Shown here in pieces: positions 7,851-16,917 of a stretch of DNA of 47,806 nt. The notes beneath the pieces are model-generated. The model did no database searches, was not told where the DNA came from, and saw nothing but the letters and a program-made list of their open reading frames with translations. Both the position numbers and the translations under genes were made by a program. Location: NCBI GenBank assembly GCA_964512485.1, contig CAZEHJ010000023.1, positions 1 to 47,806 of the forward strand, given 5' to 3'. Source of the stretch: CAZEHJ01 sp964512485. Lineage in GTDB: Bacteria > Bacteroidota > Rhodothermia > Rhodothermales > UBA10348. Each line of letters starts with the position of its first letter. The stretch's first letter is position 1.

Positions 7851-8666
7851 ATGCGACTTACAGATTACGAACGATCCGTCCAGCGAGAAATCGAGAAGTG
7901 GCAGCACGGGGACGCCTCCCTGGTTGCACAGGCGATGAACTGGGCCATGGCACCCATGGACTGGGTTGTCAATCAGATCGTTCCGGATGAGGTGATCGAC
8001 CAGGTCGACAAGGCCATTTCGCAATTCCTGGGTCTGCTCAATGACGCTTCTGCCTGGACGTATGATACCTCCGAAGTAATCGGCGCTGCCAACAAGATGG
8101 GAATTGAAGCCGAAGCTGTTTCAGATCTTCGAAGCGGAGATCTTGAAACACTTGACGCCCTCGCCAAAAGCTATTTCACCGAGAACGCAGTTCTGGCTGC
8201 CGTCGAAGGTGGTGGGACGGGTCTGGGTGGAGCGGTACTGATTGCCGCCGATATTCCGCTTCTATTTGGGATAAACCTTCGCTTGATTCAGCAAATCGGA
8301 GCTTCCTACGGTTTCGACGTCAGCGGACCATCGTTTGGACCGCTGGTCCTGTCGATTTTTAATGCGGCAGCAGCGGGAACGCGAGAATCCAAAAATGAAT
8401 CTCTCCGGGAGATTACGGTCGCAGCCGCGGCCCTGGCGCACGATTCGGACTATAAAGGACGCGTGAGCGGCACATTCAGAGACCAAAACAGGCATTTTCC
8501 GCGCGAAATAGCGAAGAATATCGGCGGCAGAAAGATCGCACAGCTCATTCCAATCGCCGGAGCCGCCATTGGTGCCGGAATCAACTATTGGTTCACAACT
8601 GAAACCGCCGAAACGGCGTTTATGCTCTTCCGTGCGCTGTATATTGAGAGAAAGGAACGCTCCTGA
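7851..8666 (+). CDS. EcsC family protein
   Basis: The 271-residue protein matches the EcsC family in its N-terminal helical part (MRLTDYERSVQREIEKW) and its central glycine/alanine-rich amphipathic helices (GGGTGLGGAVLIAADIPLLF). The C-terminal hydrophobic stretch LIPIAGAAIGAGINYWF is also typical. The family is named after a protein encoded with the Bacillus EcsAB ABC transporter, but its biochemical role is unknown and no transporter lies beside it here. It sits 61 bp after the NtrC-type gene and 30 bp before der. The short gap before der is pyrimidine-rich. Confidence 0.85.
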   Translation: MRLTDYERSVQREIEKWQHGDASLVAQAMNWAMAPMDWVVNQIVPDEVIDQVDKAISQFLGLLNDASAWTYDTSEVIGAANKMGIEAEAVSDLRSGDLETLDALAKSYFTENAVLAAVEGGGTGLGGAVLIAADIPLLFGINLRLIQQIGASYGFDVSGPSFGPLVLSIFNAAAAGTRESKNESLREITVAAAALAHDSDYKGRVSGTFRDQNRHFPREIAKNIGGRKIAQLIPIAGAAIGAGINYWFTTETAETAFMLFRALYIERKERS

Positions 8667-8696
8667 GGCCCATCTCTCTTTTCTTTCCCTGTTTTA

Positions 8697-9998
8697 ATGC
8701 CACTTGTCGCAATAGTGGGACGCCCCAATGTGGGCAAATCCACCATTTTCAACCGCCTGACAGAAGAACGTCAGTCCATCGTCCACGATGAACCGGGCGT
8801 CACACGTGACCGTGTTTACGGCCATGTGGAATGGGGCGGACGAACATTTTCGATTGTCGACACCGGTGGATTCGTATCCAATTCCGAAGACCGTTTTGAA
8901 GCGGCCATTCGCGAACAGGTCTTTCTGGCCATGGAAGAAGCCGACCTCATCCTGTTTGTGAATGATGTCACGGTAGGCGTGACGGATATGGATCAGGAGA
9001 TGGCTTCCGTTTTGAGGAAAAGCGATCGACCGGTTCTGGTCGTCGGCAACAAGGCAGACAACAACGAGAGGCGCTGGGAAGCGAACTCGTTGTACGAACT
9101 GGGTTATGACACGGTGTATGCCGTGAGTGCCATCAACGGAATGGGTACGGGAGATTTATTGGATGCCGTTGTTGAGCAGTTGCCCGAAGGAGGCATCGAA
9201 GAGGAGGATGAACGCCCCCGCTTCGCAATTATCGGCCGGCCCAACGTGGGCAAGTCATCTCTCACCAATGTCCTGTTAGGTGAAGAGCGCTCGATCGTGA
9301 CAGAAATCAGCGGCACAACGCGGGATTCTGTGGACGCCGTGATGAGGTATCATGGAGAGGAGATTGTTCTGGTAGACACGGCCGGGCTTCGAAAGAGATC
9401 ACGAATCAAGGAGAACGTAGAGTTCTATTCATACCTCAGGACCGAGCGTGCGATGGAGTCGTGTACGACCGCCATTTTGATGATAGACGCGGTCGAAGGT
9501 CTCGAGTCCCAGGACATCAAAGTGCTTGCACAAGCCGAAAGCATGAAGAAGGGACTTGTGCTCGCGATCAATAAATGGGATCTGTTTGAGAAGGAAACCA
9601 ACTCGGTTCGGGACTACGAAAATATAATCAGGGATCGGCTCGCCACCCTCGACTACGTCCCCATTGTTACCATTTCAGCCATGACCAAGCAGCGCGTCTA
9701 CAAGCTGTTGGATCGAGTGCTCGAGGTTGAAAAAGAACGTCACAAGCGTATACCGACCTCCGAGTTCAATGAATGGATGCAGATGGTCGTGGAGAGACAC
9801 AATCCGCCTCTTTATCGCAATCAGAGGGTCAAGATCAAATACGCCACCCAGGTGCGCAGCGCGCCACCGGTATTCCAGTTCTTTACAAATTATCCCAAAG
9901 GAATCCGCGAGCCGTATCGTCGTTATCTGGAGAATCAGCTGCGAAAAGCCTTCGGCTTCGAAGGGGTGCCGATGAAGCTGGTATTCAAACAGAAGTAG
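8697..9998 (+). CDS. der: Ribosome assembly GTPase Der (EngA)
   Basis: An essential double GTPase that assists maturation of the 50S subunit. Two G domains are in tandem. The first has P-loop GRPNVGKS at residues 8-15 and a DTGG switch II. The second starts near residue 178 with GRPNVGKSS, followed by VDTAGLRKR. A KH-like C-terminal domain ends the protein (about 350-433). Guanine-specificity NKAD and NKWD motifs are present. The length of 433 is standard. No clear Shine-Dalgarno precedes the ATG, common in Bacteroidota. Confidence 0.98.
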   Translation: MPLVAIVGRPNVGKSTIFNRLTEERQSIVHDEPGVTRDRVYGHVEWGGRTFSIVDTGGFVSNSEDRFEAAIREQVFLAMEEADLILFVNDVTVGVTDMDQEMASVLRKSDRPVLVVGNKADNNERRWEANSLYELGYDTVYAVSAINGMGTGDLLDAVVEQLPEGGIEEEDERPRFAIIGRPNVGKSSLTNVLLGEERSIVTEISGTTRDSVDAVMRYHGEEIVLVDTAGLRKRSRIKENVEFYSYLRTERAMESCTTAILMIDAVEGLESQDIKVLAQAESMKKGLVLAINKWDLFEKETNSVRDYENIIRDRLATLDYVPIVTISAMTKQRVYKLLDRVLEVEKERHKRIPTSEFNEWMQMVVERHNPPLYRNQRVKIKYATQVRSAPPVFQFFTNYPKGIREPYRRYLENQLRKAFGFEGVPMKLVFKQK

Positions 9999-10028
9999 GG
10001 TGCGTCGAAATAGATCGGATGCGGTGGC

Positions 10029-10049
10029 ATAGCGCATTTTCAGCGCTAT
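10029..10049 (+). other. Hairpin in the der-nuoI gap
   Basis: ATAGCGC (10029-10035) pairs with GCGCTAT (10043-10049) around a 7-nt loop, in the 81-bp space between der and nuoI. TATATTTC follows at 10047-10054 and resembles a -7 element, but no -33 TTG is visible at the right distance. It could be a weak terminator, a processing site or promoter-linked; the sequence does not decide. Confidence 0.35.
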
Positions 10050-10079
10050 ATTTCAACCCTCACAAATCTGCTTTCCCGC

Positions 10080-10712
10080 ATGGCCGGAACGCCCGTCAAT
10101 ACAGCCAAAGAGAACGAACGCACTTTGAATTTCTGGGAGCGACTCTACCTCCCTGAAGTGTTCAAGGGGTTGGGCTATTCCTTCAGGAAGATGGTCAAGG
10201 AGCCGATGTACACGTTCGAGTACCCGGAAGAACAGTGGTACCCTCCGGACAGTTATCGGGGACGCCCTGTTCTGGTGGAAGAGGGAGGTAAGGCGCGCTG
10301 CGTATCCTGTAATTTGTGCGCACGGGCTTGTCCTCCTCTGGCAATCTCCATGAAGTCCCATGAAATCGAAGGACCGAAGGAACGGGAGCCCGAGTGGTTC
10401 GAAATCAATATGCTCCGCTGCATCTACTGTGGATTCTGCGAAGAAGTGTGTCCGGAAGAAGCCATCGTCATGTCAAAGGAATACGACCTGACATTCCAGG
10501 ATCGGGATGAAGCCATTTTTGGCATGGATCGATTGTTGGTCCCCAAAGAGCGACTTGCTGACCGACTGGAATTCCTTCGAACGCGCAAGAATCCCCAGTT
10601 CGGAGATACGTCCTGGGACTATCGGCGGAGCAACAACAGGCATTCACTGAAGGACAGTGCTTTTCTGGCATCTTTGGCGCAAGAGATCGATTCACCCGTG
10701 GATCCTTCCTAA
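10080..10712 (+). CDS. nuoI: NADH-quinone oxidoreductase subunit I (NuoI), 4Fe-4S ferredoxin type
   Basis: In complex I this subunit carries clusters N6a and N6b, which relay electrons towards quinone. Two CxxCxxCxxxCP motifs are complete: Cys74, 77, 80 and 84 (CVSCNLCARACP), and Cys114, 117, 120 and 124 (CIYCGFCEEVCP). The N-terminal segment KGLGYSFRKMVKEP fits the membrane-proximal helix of NuoI. The length of 210 is slightly above average because of a C-terminal tail rich in charged residues. No other nuo gene is in the window, so it is separated from the rest of complex I. It may be the main NuoI or a paralogue. Confidence 0.87.
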   Translation: MAGTPVNTAKENERTLNFWERLYLPEVFKGLGYSFRKMVKEPMYTFEYPEEQWYPPDSYRGRPVLVEEGGKARCVSCNLCARACPPLAISMKSHEIEGPKEREPEWFEINMLRCIYCGFCEEVCPEEAIVMSKEYDLTFQDRDEAIFGMDRLLVPKERLADRLEFLRTRKNPQFGDTSWDYRRSNNRHSLKDSAFLASLAQEIDSPVDPS

Positions 10713-11171
10713 GTGGCTCACCCCCGGGAAGTCATATCGAACAGGGAATCCATCATCGACCAATTGGAACTGCTGGTGGACGAACTCGCGGCTCAGAGGC
10801 CCTGGTTGAATCGAATATCGGAAGCCCAACTTACCGGCAAGGCATTGGAATCAGACCTGTCGCTTTGGGAAATGTACCAGGAAGTTGCCCGAAAAGAAGC
10901 AGGTCATCTCGCTACGTTTTCACTCACCGGCCGAGACGAGTCACAGCAGGCCGCATCGTTGGATGGCCTCCTGGATAGCTTGATATCAGCACGGCGCAAA
11001 CTGGTTGAGCACCTGAAGTCGTCGTCGATCGACTACTGGCATTCTGCTTCAGAAAATGGAGAAGGGCCGACGGTTGAGGACGTTGCCTTCAATATCTCTC
11101 AGTCGGATGCTGCCCTCTTGCGCGCGATTGCCGAACGTCTGTACGAGAGCCATATATCATTTTCGGGTTAA
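10713..11171 (+). CDS. Hypothetical helical protein, possibly DinB-like
   Basis: The 152-residue product is soluble and mostly alpha-helical by composition, with no signal peptide or membrane segment. The arrangement of long helices and the segment YWHSASENGEGPTVEDVAF faintly recall DinB-fold proteins, but I see no convincing His metal triad, so this is only a possibility. It starts at GTG directly after the nuoI TAA and ends two bases before holA. It is therefore almost certainly co-translated with both. Confidence 0.65.
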   Translation: MAHPREVISNRESIIDQLELLVDELAAQRPWLNRISEAQLTGKALESDLSLWEMYQEVARKEAGHLATFSLTGRDESQQAASLDGLLDSLISARRKLVEHLKSSSIDYWHSASENGEGPTVEDVAFNISQSDAALLRAIAERLYESHISFSG

Positions 11172-11173
11172 AC

Positions 11174-12190
11174 GTGGCAAGAGAGAATCCATATATCGAG
11201 CTGCGGACGGCGTTCCAGAATCGAAATTTTGGGCCGATCTATCTGCTGTATGGAGAAGAACGCTATTTCATTGACAAACTCCAGGAGACGCTTCTTGAGT
11301 TTGCACTCGAGCCGCACGAGAAAGATTTCAACCTGGATATTCTGTACGGATCAGAAACCGACGCACGCGCAGCGTTGGGGGCGTGTCAGGCCTATCCCAT
11401 GATGGCCACGCGTCGGGTGGTCGTGATACGCGACTTTGACAAGATGAAGGAAAATTCGCTGTTCAAGGCGTTGGCCGAGCAGCCAAATCCTGCCTCGGTC
11501 GTGTTTCTGGTTTGCAGCGGAAAGCCAAACATGAGCCGTCATCCCTATCGGGCCCTGAAAGAGAAAGGAAGAGCGATAGAATTCAAAGCGCTGTACCCAA
11601 ATCAGGTACCTCGCTGGATCGAGACGCTGGCCAAGGAACGAGGCTTTGCCCTGGAACCCAAGGCGGCGCACATGCTGGCTGACTATGTTGGATCATCCCT
11701 TTCAAGTGTTTCTACAGAACTGGATAAACTGGCCACCTATGTGGGGGAGCGGGAAGTCCTTACGCCAGAAGACGTTGTCCAGGCCAGTGGTCAGACGAGA
11801 GACTATAATGTCTTCGAATTGCAGCGTGCAGTCGGAGAAAAGCGCTATGACGTAGCCCTACAGATCTCGGAACGATTGTTGCAACAGTCTTCAAATCCAA
11901 AGGGAGAGAGCAATTTGATCGTCTCTGTCCTGACATCGTTCTTTATAAAGTTGTGGCAACTGACAGGATTGCAGGCCTCCAAGGTCCCTCAGAAAGAAAT
12001 GGCGTCGGCCATCGGGGTTTCGCCCTACTTCTTAAAAGAGTATCTTGGCTGTCTGCGACGATTTGACGTCAAAGCTATGGATAACGCGTTTTCAGCCCTT
12101 TTAGCGGCAGAATTCGAGTTGAAAGGCGGAAGTCAGAGGAGCGATCGGATGATCTTGGATCTGATGTTTCGCAAAATTCTGACCGTCTGA
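11174..12190 (+). CDS. holA: DNA polymerase III subunit delta (HolA)
   Basis: Delta opens the beta clamp within the clamp loader. The N-terminal domain begins with the family hallmark PIYLLYGEERYFIDK, corresponding to the degenerate nucleotide-binding region. VVVIRDFDKM lies in the AAA-like fold, and the central part contains DYVGSSLSSVSTELDKLATYVG, typical of HolA. A helical collar domain forms the C-terminus (about 220-338), containing LTSFFIKLWQL. The length of 338 is normal. Translation starts at GTG 11174, two bases after the upstream stop. Confidence 0.93.
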   Translation: MARENPYIELRTAFQNRNFGPIYLLYGEERYFIDKLQETLLEFALEPHEKDFNLDILYGSETDARAALGACQAYPMMATRRVVVIRDFDKMKENSLFKALAEQPNPASVVFLVCSGKPNMSRHPYRALKEKGRAIEFKALYPNQVPRWIETLAKERGFALEPKAAHMLADYVGSSLSSVSTELDKLATYVGEREVLTPEDVVQASGQTRDYNVFELQRAVGEKRYDVALQISERLLQQSSNPKGESNLIVSVLTSFFIKLWQLTGLQASKVPQKEMASAIGVSPYFLKEYLGCLRRFDVKAMDNAFSALLAAEFELKGGSQRSDRMILDLMFRKILTV

Positions 12191-12307
12191 AAACAAAATT
12201 CATGGCTATGACATACGGATGACAGCTTTGATTCCGTTATTGTTATATGTGAAAAGCGCACTGTAACAGACAAATTGTCAGTGCTACGAAAGACATGCGG
12301 ACGAGTC

Positions 12308-13042
12308 ATGAAATTTTTTGTGGCATCCGCTGATTACCTATACAATATGACAGACGCCGAAAAAGCAGGAAAGCTTAAAAAGCGGACGCTCACGGTGAAA
12401 GCCTCGGACTTCGGACTGATAGGAAATGTCAATCCGAACAACCGACATTTTGATGCGCTCAGTCAAATGAGCGACGAAGACCTCATGTCCCAGTTTCAGA
12501 TGGGAACTGTTGAGGCCTTTGATATTCTTGTCGGTCGGTACAAAGACCCACTGACCAATTACATCTATCGTTTCCTCGGTGACATGAAGGAGTGTGAAGA
12601 CCTCCTGCAGGAAACGTTTCTGCGAGTCTACAGAAACCGGCATTCATATCGCCGAATTGCCAAATACTCGACCTGGCTCTATACGATTGCGGGAAACCTT
12701 GCCCGCTCCGAGTATCGCAAGCGCAAGCGTCGACGTCTTTACTCGCTTCAGTCAGTCAATCGCGACGACGAAGAGTATGAAGTAGAGATTCCAGACGAAA
12801 CATTCAGCCCGGACAAACACACGGAATCAACCATCCAGGACTTCTTCATTCAAGAAGCTCTGAGGCAGATTCCGGAAGAGTTCAGGGAAGTGGTTGTTCT
12901 TCGTGACGTACAGCAGTTGGCTTACGAGGAGATTGCAGACATTACTGGTCTTCCGATGGGAACGGTCAAAAGCCGTATCAACCGTGGTCGAACCAAGCTG
13001 CAGACACTCCTCAAGGAAGTGTATACGCCACAGACGGACTGA
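12308..13042 (+). CDS. RNA polymerase sigma factor, ECF (sigma-70 region 2/4) family
   Basis: Region 2 (about residues 60-130 from this start) has the core-binding stretch ECEDLLQETFLRVYRN and the promoter-melting segment TWLYTIAGNLARSEYRKRK. Region 4 near the C-terminus has LPMGTVKSRINRGRTKL, the -35 recognition helix. An N-terminal extension of about 45 residues precedes region 2, longer than in most ECF factors. The start is uncertain: TTG 12275, ATG 12308 and ATG 12347 are all in frame without a strong Shine-Dalgarno, and I chose 12308. The membrane protein downstream may be its anti-sigma factor, but a strong terminator separates them. Confidence 0.9.
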   Translation: MKFFVASADYLYNMTDAEKAGKLKKRTLTVKASDFGLIGNVNPNNRHFDALSQMSDEDLMSQFQMGTVEAFDILVGRYKDPLTNYIYRFLGDMKECEDLLQETFLRVYRNRHSYRRIAKYSTWLYTIAGNLARSEYRKRKRRRLYSLQSVNRDDEEYEVEIPDETFSPDKHTESTIQDFFIQEALRQIPEEFREVVVLRDVQQLAYEEIADITGLPMGTVKSRINRGRTKLQTLLKEVYTPQTD

Positions 13043-13060
13043 GTTATATAAATTTCTGCA

Positions 13061-13116
13061 AAAGGGGCCGGTCGAAAGGGCGATAGAACATCGCCTTTGC
13101 GACCGGCCCCTTTTTT
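13061..13116 (+). terminator. Strong intrinsic terminator after the sigma factor gene
   Basis: AAAGGGGCCGGTCG (13061-13074) pairs with CGACCGGCCCCTTT, whose T's run on as TTTTTT. An inner stem of AAGGGCGAT with ATCGCCTT closes an AGAAC loop with small bulges. Stem strength and the T tract make this a clear plus-strand terminator, 18 bp after the stop codon. Confidence 0.93.
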
Positions 13117-13187
13117 GATGCTCCGTTGGTAGCGGACGGCAATAGAGTACTCTGGCAGCGGGGGATAATTTTTTCCGCATGAGAACC

Positions 13188-13211
13188 TTCCGAACACACA
13201 TGTGTACGGAA
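13188..13211 (+). promoter_or_regulatory. Hairpin abutting the start codon of the anti-sigma-like gene
   Basis: TTCCG (13188-13192) pairs with CGGAA (13207-13211), and between them lies the palindrome ACACATGTGT. The hairpin ends one base before the ATG at 13213 and covers the position where a ribosome-binding site should be. It could be a translational control element or a DNA operator. Confidence 0.45.
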
Positions 13212-13212
13212 C

Positions 13213-13857
13213 ATGAACTTTCCTCATTATTCGGCGCCTATGCCAGACGGATACTACCCGGACTATTCGGATCAATCTGACGACCAGCTCGACGAATTCC
13301 TTTGCGAATACGTTGACGGTACGATGGATCCTTGCGTTCGCCAGGCGTTCGAAGAATACCTGGAAGCAAATCCTTCTCTGGCCCAACACGCCCGCTGTCT
13401 GTGCAACACACGTAATATGCTGTGTTCATACGGAGGCCGGCACCCCGCCGAAACACTTCAGGAGCAGATTCGCCACAAGGTAGCTTGTGAGTTGAATCGC
13501 AAGAACAAGCACGAAGCGCTTCTCTTCAACAGACTGGGAAGCGCGGCGATGCTGACATCTGTCGTCAGCCTGATGCTCATTATGGGTATGATGGCCGGTC
13601 TGGCGAGTGTGAATCAGCAGAAAGAGAGGCGTTCGGCACTGGCACAGAGAACAGACTCTTCTGAGTCCATGGCGCTTCCCACGGACGCGTACGCTCAGCA
13701 AGACAAGTCAATGCCGCTGGAATGGTACGGGAAAAGCTCAAGCTGGTCAGTCATGGGCTCCTCCACTGTTCTCCCTGCTATCGATATGGTACCCATCGGA
13801 TGGAATGCAGCTTCGATGGATTCTACCTCTCGCTTTCAGCTGATTGCTTCTCCCTGA
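13213..13857 (+). CDS. Single-pass membrane protein, putative anti-sigma factor
   Basis: The N-terminal cytoplasmic part contains LDEFLCEYVDGTMDPCVRQAF followed by EEYLEANPSLAQHARCLC. This resembles anti-sigma zinc-finger domains (L..YlDGel.p.....fe.HL..C..C). The metal motif is present only as HARCLC, so the match is imperfect. One membrane segment lies at about 108-132 (LGSAAMLTSVVSLMLIMGMM), and the C-terminal part, about 80 residues, would be periplasmic. The position after an ECF sigma gene supports an anti-sigma role, but the two are separated by a terminator and a new leader. Function is inferred. Confidence 0.65.
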   Translation: MNFPHYSAPMPDGYYPDYSDQSDDQLDEFLCEYVDGTMDPCVRQAFEEYLEANPSLAQHARCLCNTRNMLCSYGGRHPAETLQEQIRHKVACELNRKNKHEALLFNRLGSAAMLTSVVSLMLIMGMMAGLASVNQQKERRSALAQRTDSSESMALPTDAYAQQDKSMPLEWYGKSSSWSVMGSSTVLPAIDMVPIGWNAASMDSTSRFQLIASP

Positions 13858-13861
13858 CGCT

Positions 13862-16504
13862 TTATTCTCCGCGTAACGTGACCGCCGGGCTGACTTTCAT
13901 CAACAGCCATGCATGTTTTGCGATTGAAATGAAGGCGACTGCCGCAACGATCAAATACGAGCCGATAAAAACGCCCGGGCCAACCGTTATGTGATAGAGC
14001 CCGGCAAAGTCGATCAGGGCCACCAATCCGAAGTAGACAACCGGCATCGAAATCGCGGCTCCAACTGAGATAAGGACCAGGTAGCGAATGTGCACCCGAA
14101 GTGCCACTGCTGCAGGATTGGCTCCCAGGACTTTCCGGATCGATACTTCTTTCATGCGTGCAGCAATGCCCTGAGAAGCCAGGCCGAAGAGACCCATGCA
14201 TGATATGATGAGCGCCAGAGTGGACAGCCATGTCAGAGCATCGGTAAGGTTGCTCCAGGACTGCACGTGAATATCAAACACGCCACTTTGCCGAAAAGCA
14301 TCGAAAGGGACTCCCGGATACAGGTCCTCCCATTCTCCTCTCAATTGGGAAAGTAGAGCCTCCGAATCATCGGAACTCCCCCTCACGATGGCATACGCGG
14401 CGTTGTCTTCTTCGATACGTGTAAAAAATATGGGACGGTATCTCATTATCGGGTGAAGCATCGGATTCTCAACGACACCAACTACCTGATAACTCGTGGA
14501 GTCACTTATAAAGCCCTGTCCGATGGGATCATCCCAGCCAAAGCGCTCGGCAAATGACGCATTGACGACTGCACTCACGCCGACATCTCCTCCGTATGCA
14601 TCTTCAAACCCCCGGCCCTGCAGCAAATTCAAACCGAGCGTGCTGAAATAGTCGGACCCCACGCGCAGGCGCCCCACGACTTCATCCTTCCCGTTCATGG
14701 TGACGGTTGCTCTGGAGTTGTTCCCACCGACGTGATGAAACGCAGCCGAGACTTGCGAAACACTCGCATTGTCCTGAATGGTATCGCGGAGTGGGCCAAA
14801 TTGGGCGGCAGACTCCAATTGCACGACAACGATTGGATCGGGGTCATACCCCCACCCATCTCTGGCTTGAAAATCCCCGCCAAACGCCATGAACATGCCG
14901 ATCAGGATGCTGAAAAACGCGATGGTAAACTGGGTGGCCAGAAACACGTGCGAGAACAGTCGCTTGCCCGGCAGTGCGTGGCTCCCCTTCAGGATATTGA
15001 CGGGATCGAGGGACGAGATGTACAGAGCCGGATACGCTCCGGAAATTATTGATGTACCCAGAAGAATGCCGAGAATGACAAACCAGAAGGTTGGCTCGTA
15101 TGTAGGCGCCCAGGTCAGCGCATATACAAACAACTCGTCGAACATGGGAAGGAGGAAAAGCCACGAAATCAATCCCGCAATGAAGAGGGAAACGCTGCAG
15201 AGGACCAGGTTCTCGACCATGAATTGGGCGATGAGCTGCGCTCTCACACCGCCGGATACCTTTCTGATTCCAATTTCTTTGAGCCTTCTTTCCGTTGCTC
15301 CAATCGCGATGTTGATATAGTTGAATACGGAAAGCGCCAACATGGCCAGCGGAATCAAGATCAACATGAACACAAATATTGGATGTGGAGCTTCCATCAG
15401 CCGGTTACTGATGTTATAGGCTTTCTCGGCGGGATTTCGAAGGTTGTCAAGAAAAAAGGAGTCTATTTTCCAATCCTCATTGGCGGCATTCTGAATCCCG
15501 ACCAACGCGTCCAGCTGAGACACAACAAATGTCGGGTCGACACCGGGTTGAGTCAGTATAATCGTTCCACTTACCCAGCCGCCCCAGTTTCCCTCATCTA
15601 TCGACCTTGCAGAGACGAGCGCTGGATACGGAGCCAGAACTTCAAATCGGGTTCCGGAAGCTCCTGGCAAAGGAGCCAGAACGGAGTGGATCGTCAGGTC
15701 TACTCTGTTCTGACCTGCCATGGTGAAAGTCAGCGTCTGTCCCACAGGGTTGACGTCGCCAAAATATTTTTCTGCCGCTGCTGCCGTTAATGCGGCTCCG
15801 TCGGGATACGAAAGTGGATTCGGATCTCCTGACCTGACGGGAAATGTCATTACGTCGAGATACGCGGGGTCCACGAACTGGATTGATCCATCGAACACGG
15901 TCTCTCCGACGAACAGTCGACCACTCTCCCAGTCGACCCGAACGACTTCTTCGACACCGGGAATCTGGTCTTGAATGGAGGGGGCCAGAGCAAGAGGCGT
16001 TCTACCCCATCGCTGCATTTCTCCTTCGCGCACCACATTGTGGGATACCAGATAGATTTGTTCTCCATTTTCATGAAAACGATCCATTCCCAGATAGCTG
16101 TCTAGAAAGACGTAGACACAGATACAGCAGGCCAGAGCGACGGAAAGGCCGAAGATGTTGATGAAACTGACCACTTTCTGTTTGGCCAAGGATCGTGAAC
16201 CTATCTGCAGGTATCGCCCCAACATGGACATGCGCCAACGCATTTCGCCGCTGATCTTCCGTTCTGACCACAATTTTCTCCAAAACAGTTTCCTGAATTC
16301 CGATTCAGCTTCGAATACCGAGCCGAATTCTGAAGATGCCTTCCGAAAAGCGTCTTCAGTTGACATGCCCGTGTCAGTGAGATACCCGACCTGATCCCTC
16401 AGATGGCGCTCCATCTCGTCAAGATCAACCTTTCCGAATACCCGGCGGCGTTCATAAATGGCACGCCAGGTAGCTATCGCCGTCTCTAAATTGAAATTAT
16501 TCAT
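13862..16504 (-). CDS. ABC transporter permease, MacB/FtsX type with N-terminal permease-prefix domain
   Basis: The 880-residue protein has two FtsX/MacB-like halves, each with a periplasmic MacB core domain and a bundle of helices, about eight membrane segments in all. The first is SFINIFGLSVALACCICVYV near residue 112. FtsX signatures include NYINIAIGATERRLKEIGIRK and the repeat RMKEVSIRKVLGA in the second half. Residues 1-85 form a cytoplasmic prefix (DLDEMERHLRDQVGYL) found on permeases encoded with PadR regulators. The start overlaps the PadR stop as ATGA, so they are co-translated. No ATPase gene is adjacent. Family members export macrolides or peptides or act in lipoprotein or stress handling; the substrate here is unknown. 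Confidence 0.9.
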   Translation of the reverse strand: MNNFNLETAIATWRAIYERRRVFGKVDLDEMERHLRDQVGYLTDTGMSTEDAFRKASSEFGSVFEAESEFRKLFWRKLWSERKISGEMRWRMSMLGRYLQIGSRSLAKQKVVSFINIFGLSVALACCICVYVFLDSYLGMDRFHENGEQIYLVSHNVVREGEMQRWGRTPLALAPSIQDQIPGVEEVVRVDWESGRLFVGETVFDGSIQFVDPAYLDVMTFPVRSGDPNPLSYPDGAALTAAAAEKYFGDVNPVGQTLTFTMAGQNRVDLTIHSVLAPLPGASGTRFEVLAPYPALVSARSIDEGNWGGWVSGTIILTQPGVDPTFVVSQLDALVGIQNAANEDWKIDSFFLDNLRNPAEKAYNISNRLMEAPHPIFVFMLILIPLAMLALSVFNYINIAIGATERRLKEIGIRKVSGGVRAQLIAQFMVENLVLCSVSLFIAGLISWLFLLPMFDELFVYALTWAPTYEPTFWFVILGILLGTSIISGAYPALYISSLDPVNILKGSHALPGKRLFSHVFLATQFTIAFFSILIGMFMAFGGDFQARDGWGYDPDPIVVVQLESAAQFGPLRDTIQDNASVSQVSAAFHHVGGNNSRATVTMNGKDEVVGRLRVGSDYFSTLGLNLLQGRGFEDAYGGDVGVSAVVNASFAERFGWDDPIGQGFISDSTSYQVVGVVENPMLHPIMRYRPIFFTRIEEDNAAYAIVRGSSDDSEALLSQLRGEWEDLYPGVPFDAFRQSGVFDIHVQSWSNLTDALTWLSTLALIISCMGLFGLASQGIAARMKEVSIRKVLGANPAAVALRVHIRYLVLISVGAAISMPVVYFGLVALIDFAGLYHITVGPGVFIGSYLIVAAVAFISIAKHAWLLMKVSPAVTLRGE

Positions 16505-16842
16505 GCAACCGAGACCTCACCATTCCAAAGCTGTGTGAACATGGAATACATCCAGTTCCATTCCGCGCGAATTCCATCCAGAGATTTGACTCCGGATTCA
16601 GTCAATCGATAGTACTTGCGATCCGGTCCGGATTCGGATGGCTTCCAGAATGCCTCCACGAGCCCATCCTGTTCCAATAAATGGAGCAGGGGATACAGCT
16701 TGCTGTTGGGAAGGTGCAGACGTTCTTCAGACAGTATCTGAATGGTGTGAACGATTTGAAATCCGTATTTGGGACCGGAAGACAGGAGCGAAAGCACCAG
16801 TGGCTTGAACGATGCACCAGCCAGTTTGCGGGATAGATTCAT
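16501..16842 (-). CDS. PadR family transcriptional regulator
   Basis: A 113-residue winged-helix protein with PadR features: LSLLSSGPKYGFQIV in the first helices, LYPLLHLLEQDGLVEAF forming the recognition helix and wing, and RKYYRLTESGVKSLD in the wing strand. It lacks a long C-terminal dimerisation extension, as in the short PadR-s2 subgroup. Its stop overlaps the permease start (ATGA). It probably represses this two-gene operon in response to an unknown ligand or stress. Direct GTTACG copies at 16876 and 16898 upstream are possible half-sites. Confidence 0.93.
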   Translation of the reverse strand: MNLSRKLAGASFKPLVLSLLSSGPKYGFQIVHTIQILSEERLHLPNSKLYPLLHLLEQDGLVEAFWKPSESGPDRKYYRLTESGVKSLDGIRAEWNWMYSMFTQLWNGEVSVA

Positions 16843-16917
16843 AGTAGGTCGATAATTGACGTAGCGGTAGGTCCAGTTACGACATAGCCTGGTTCTGGTT
16901 ACGTTTCGGGATATTTT

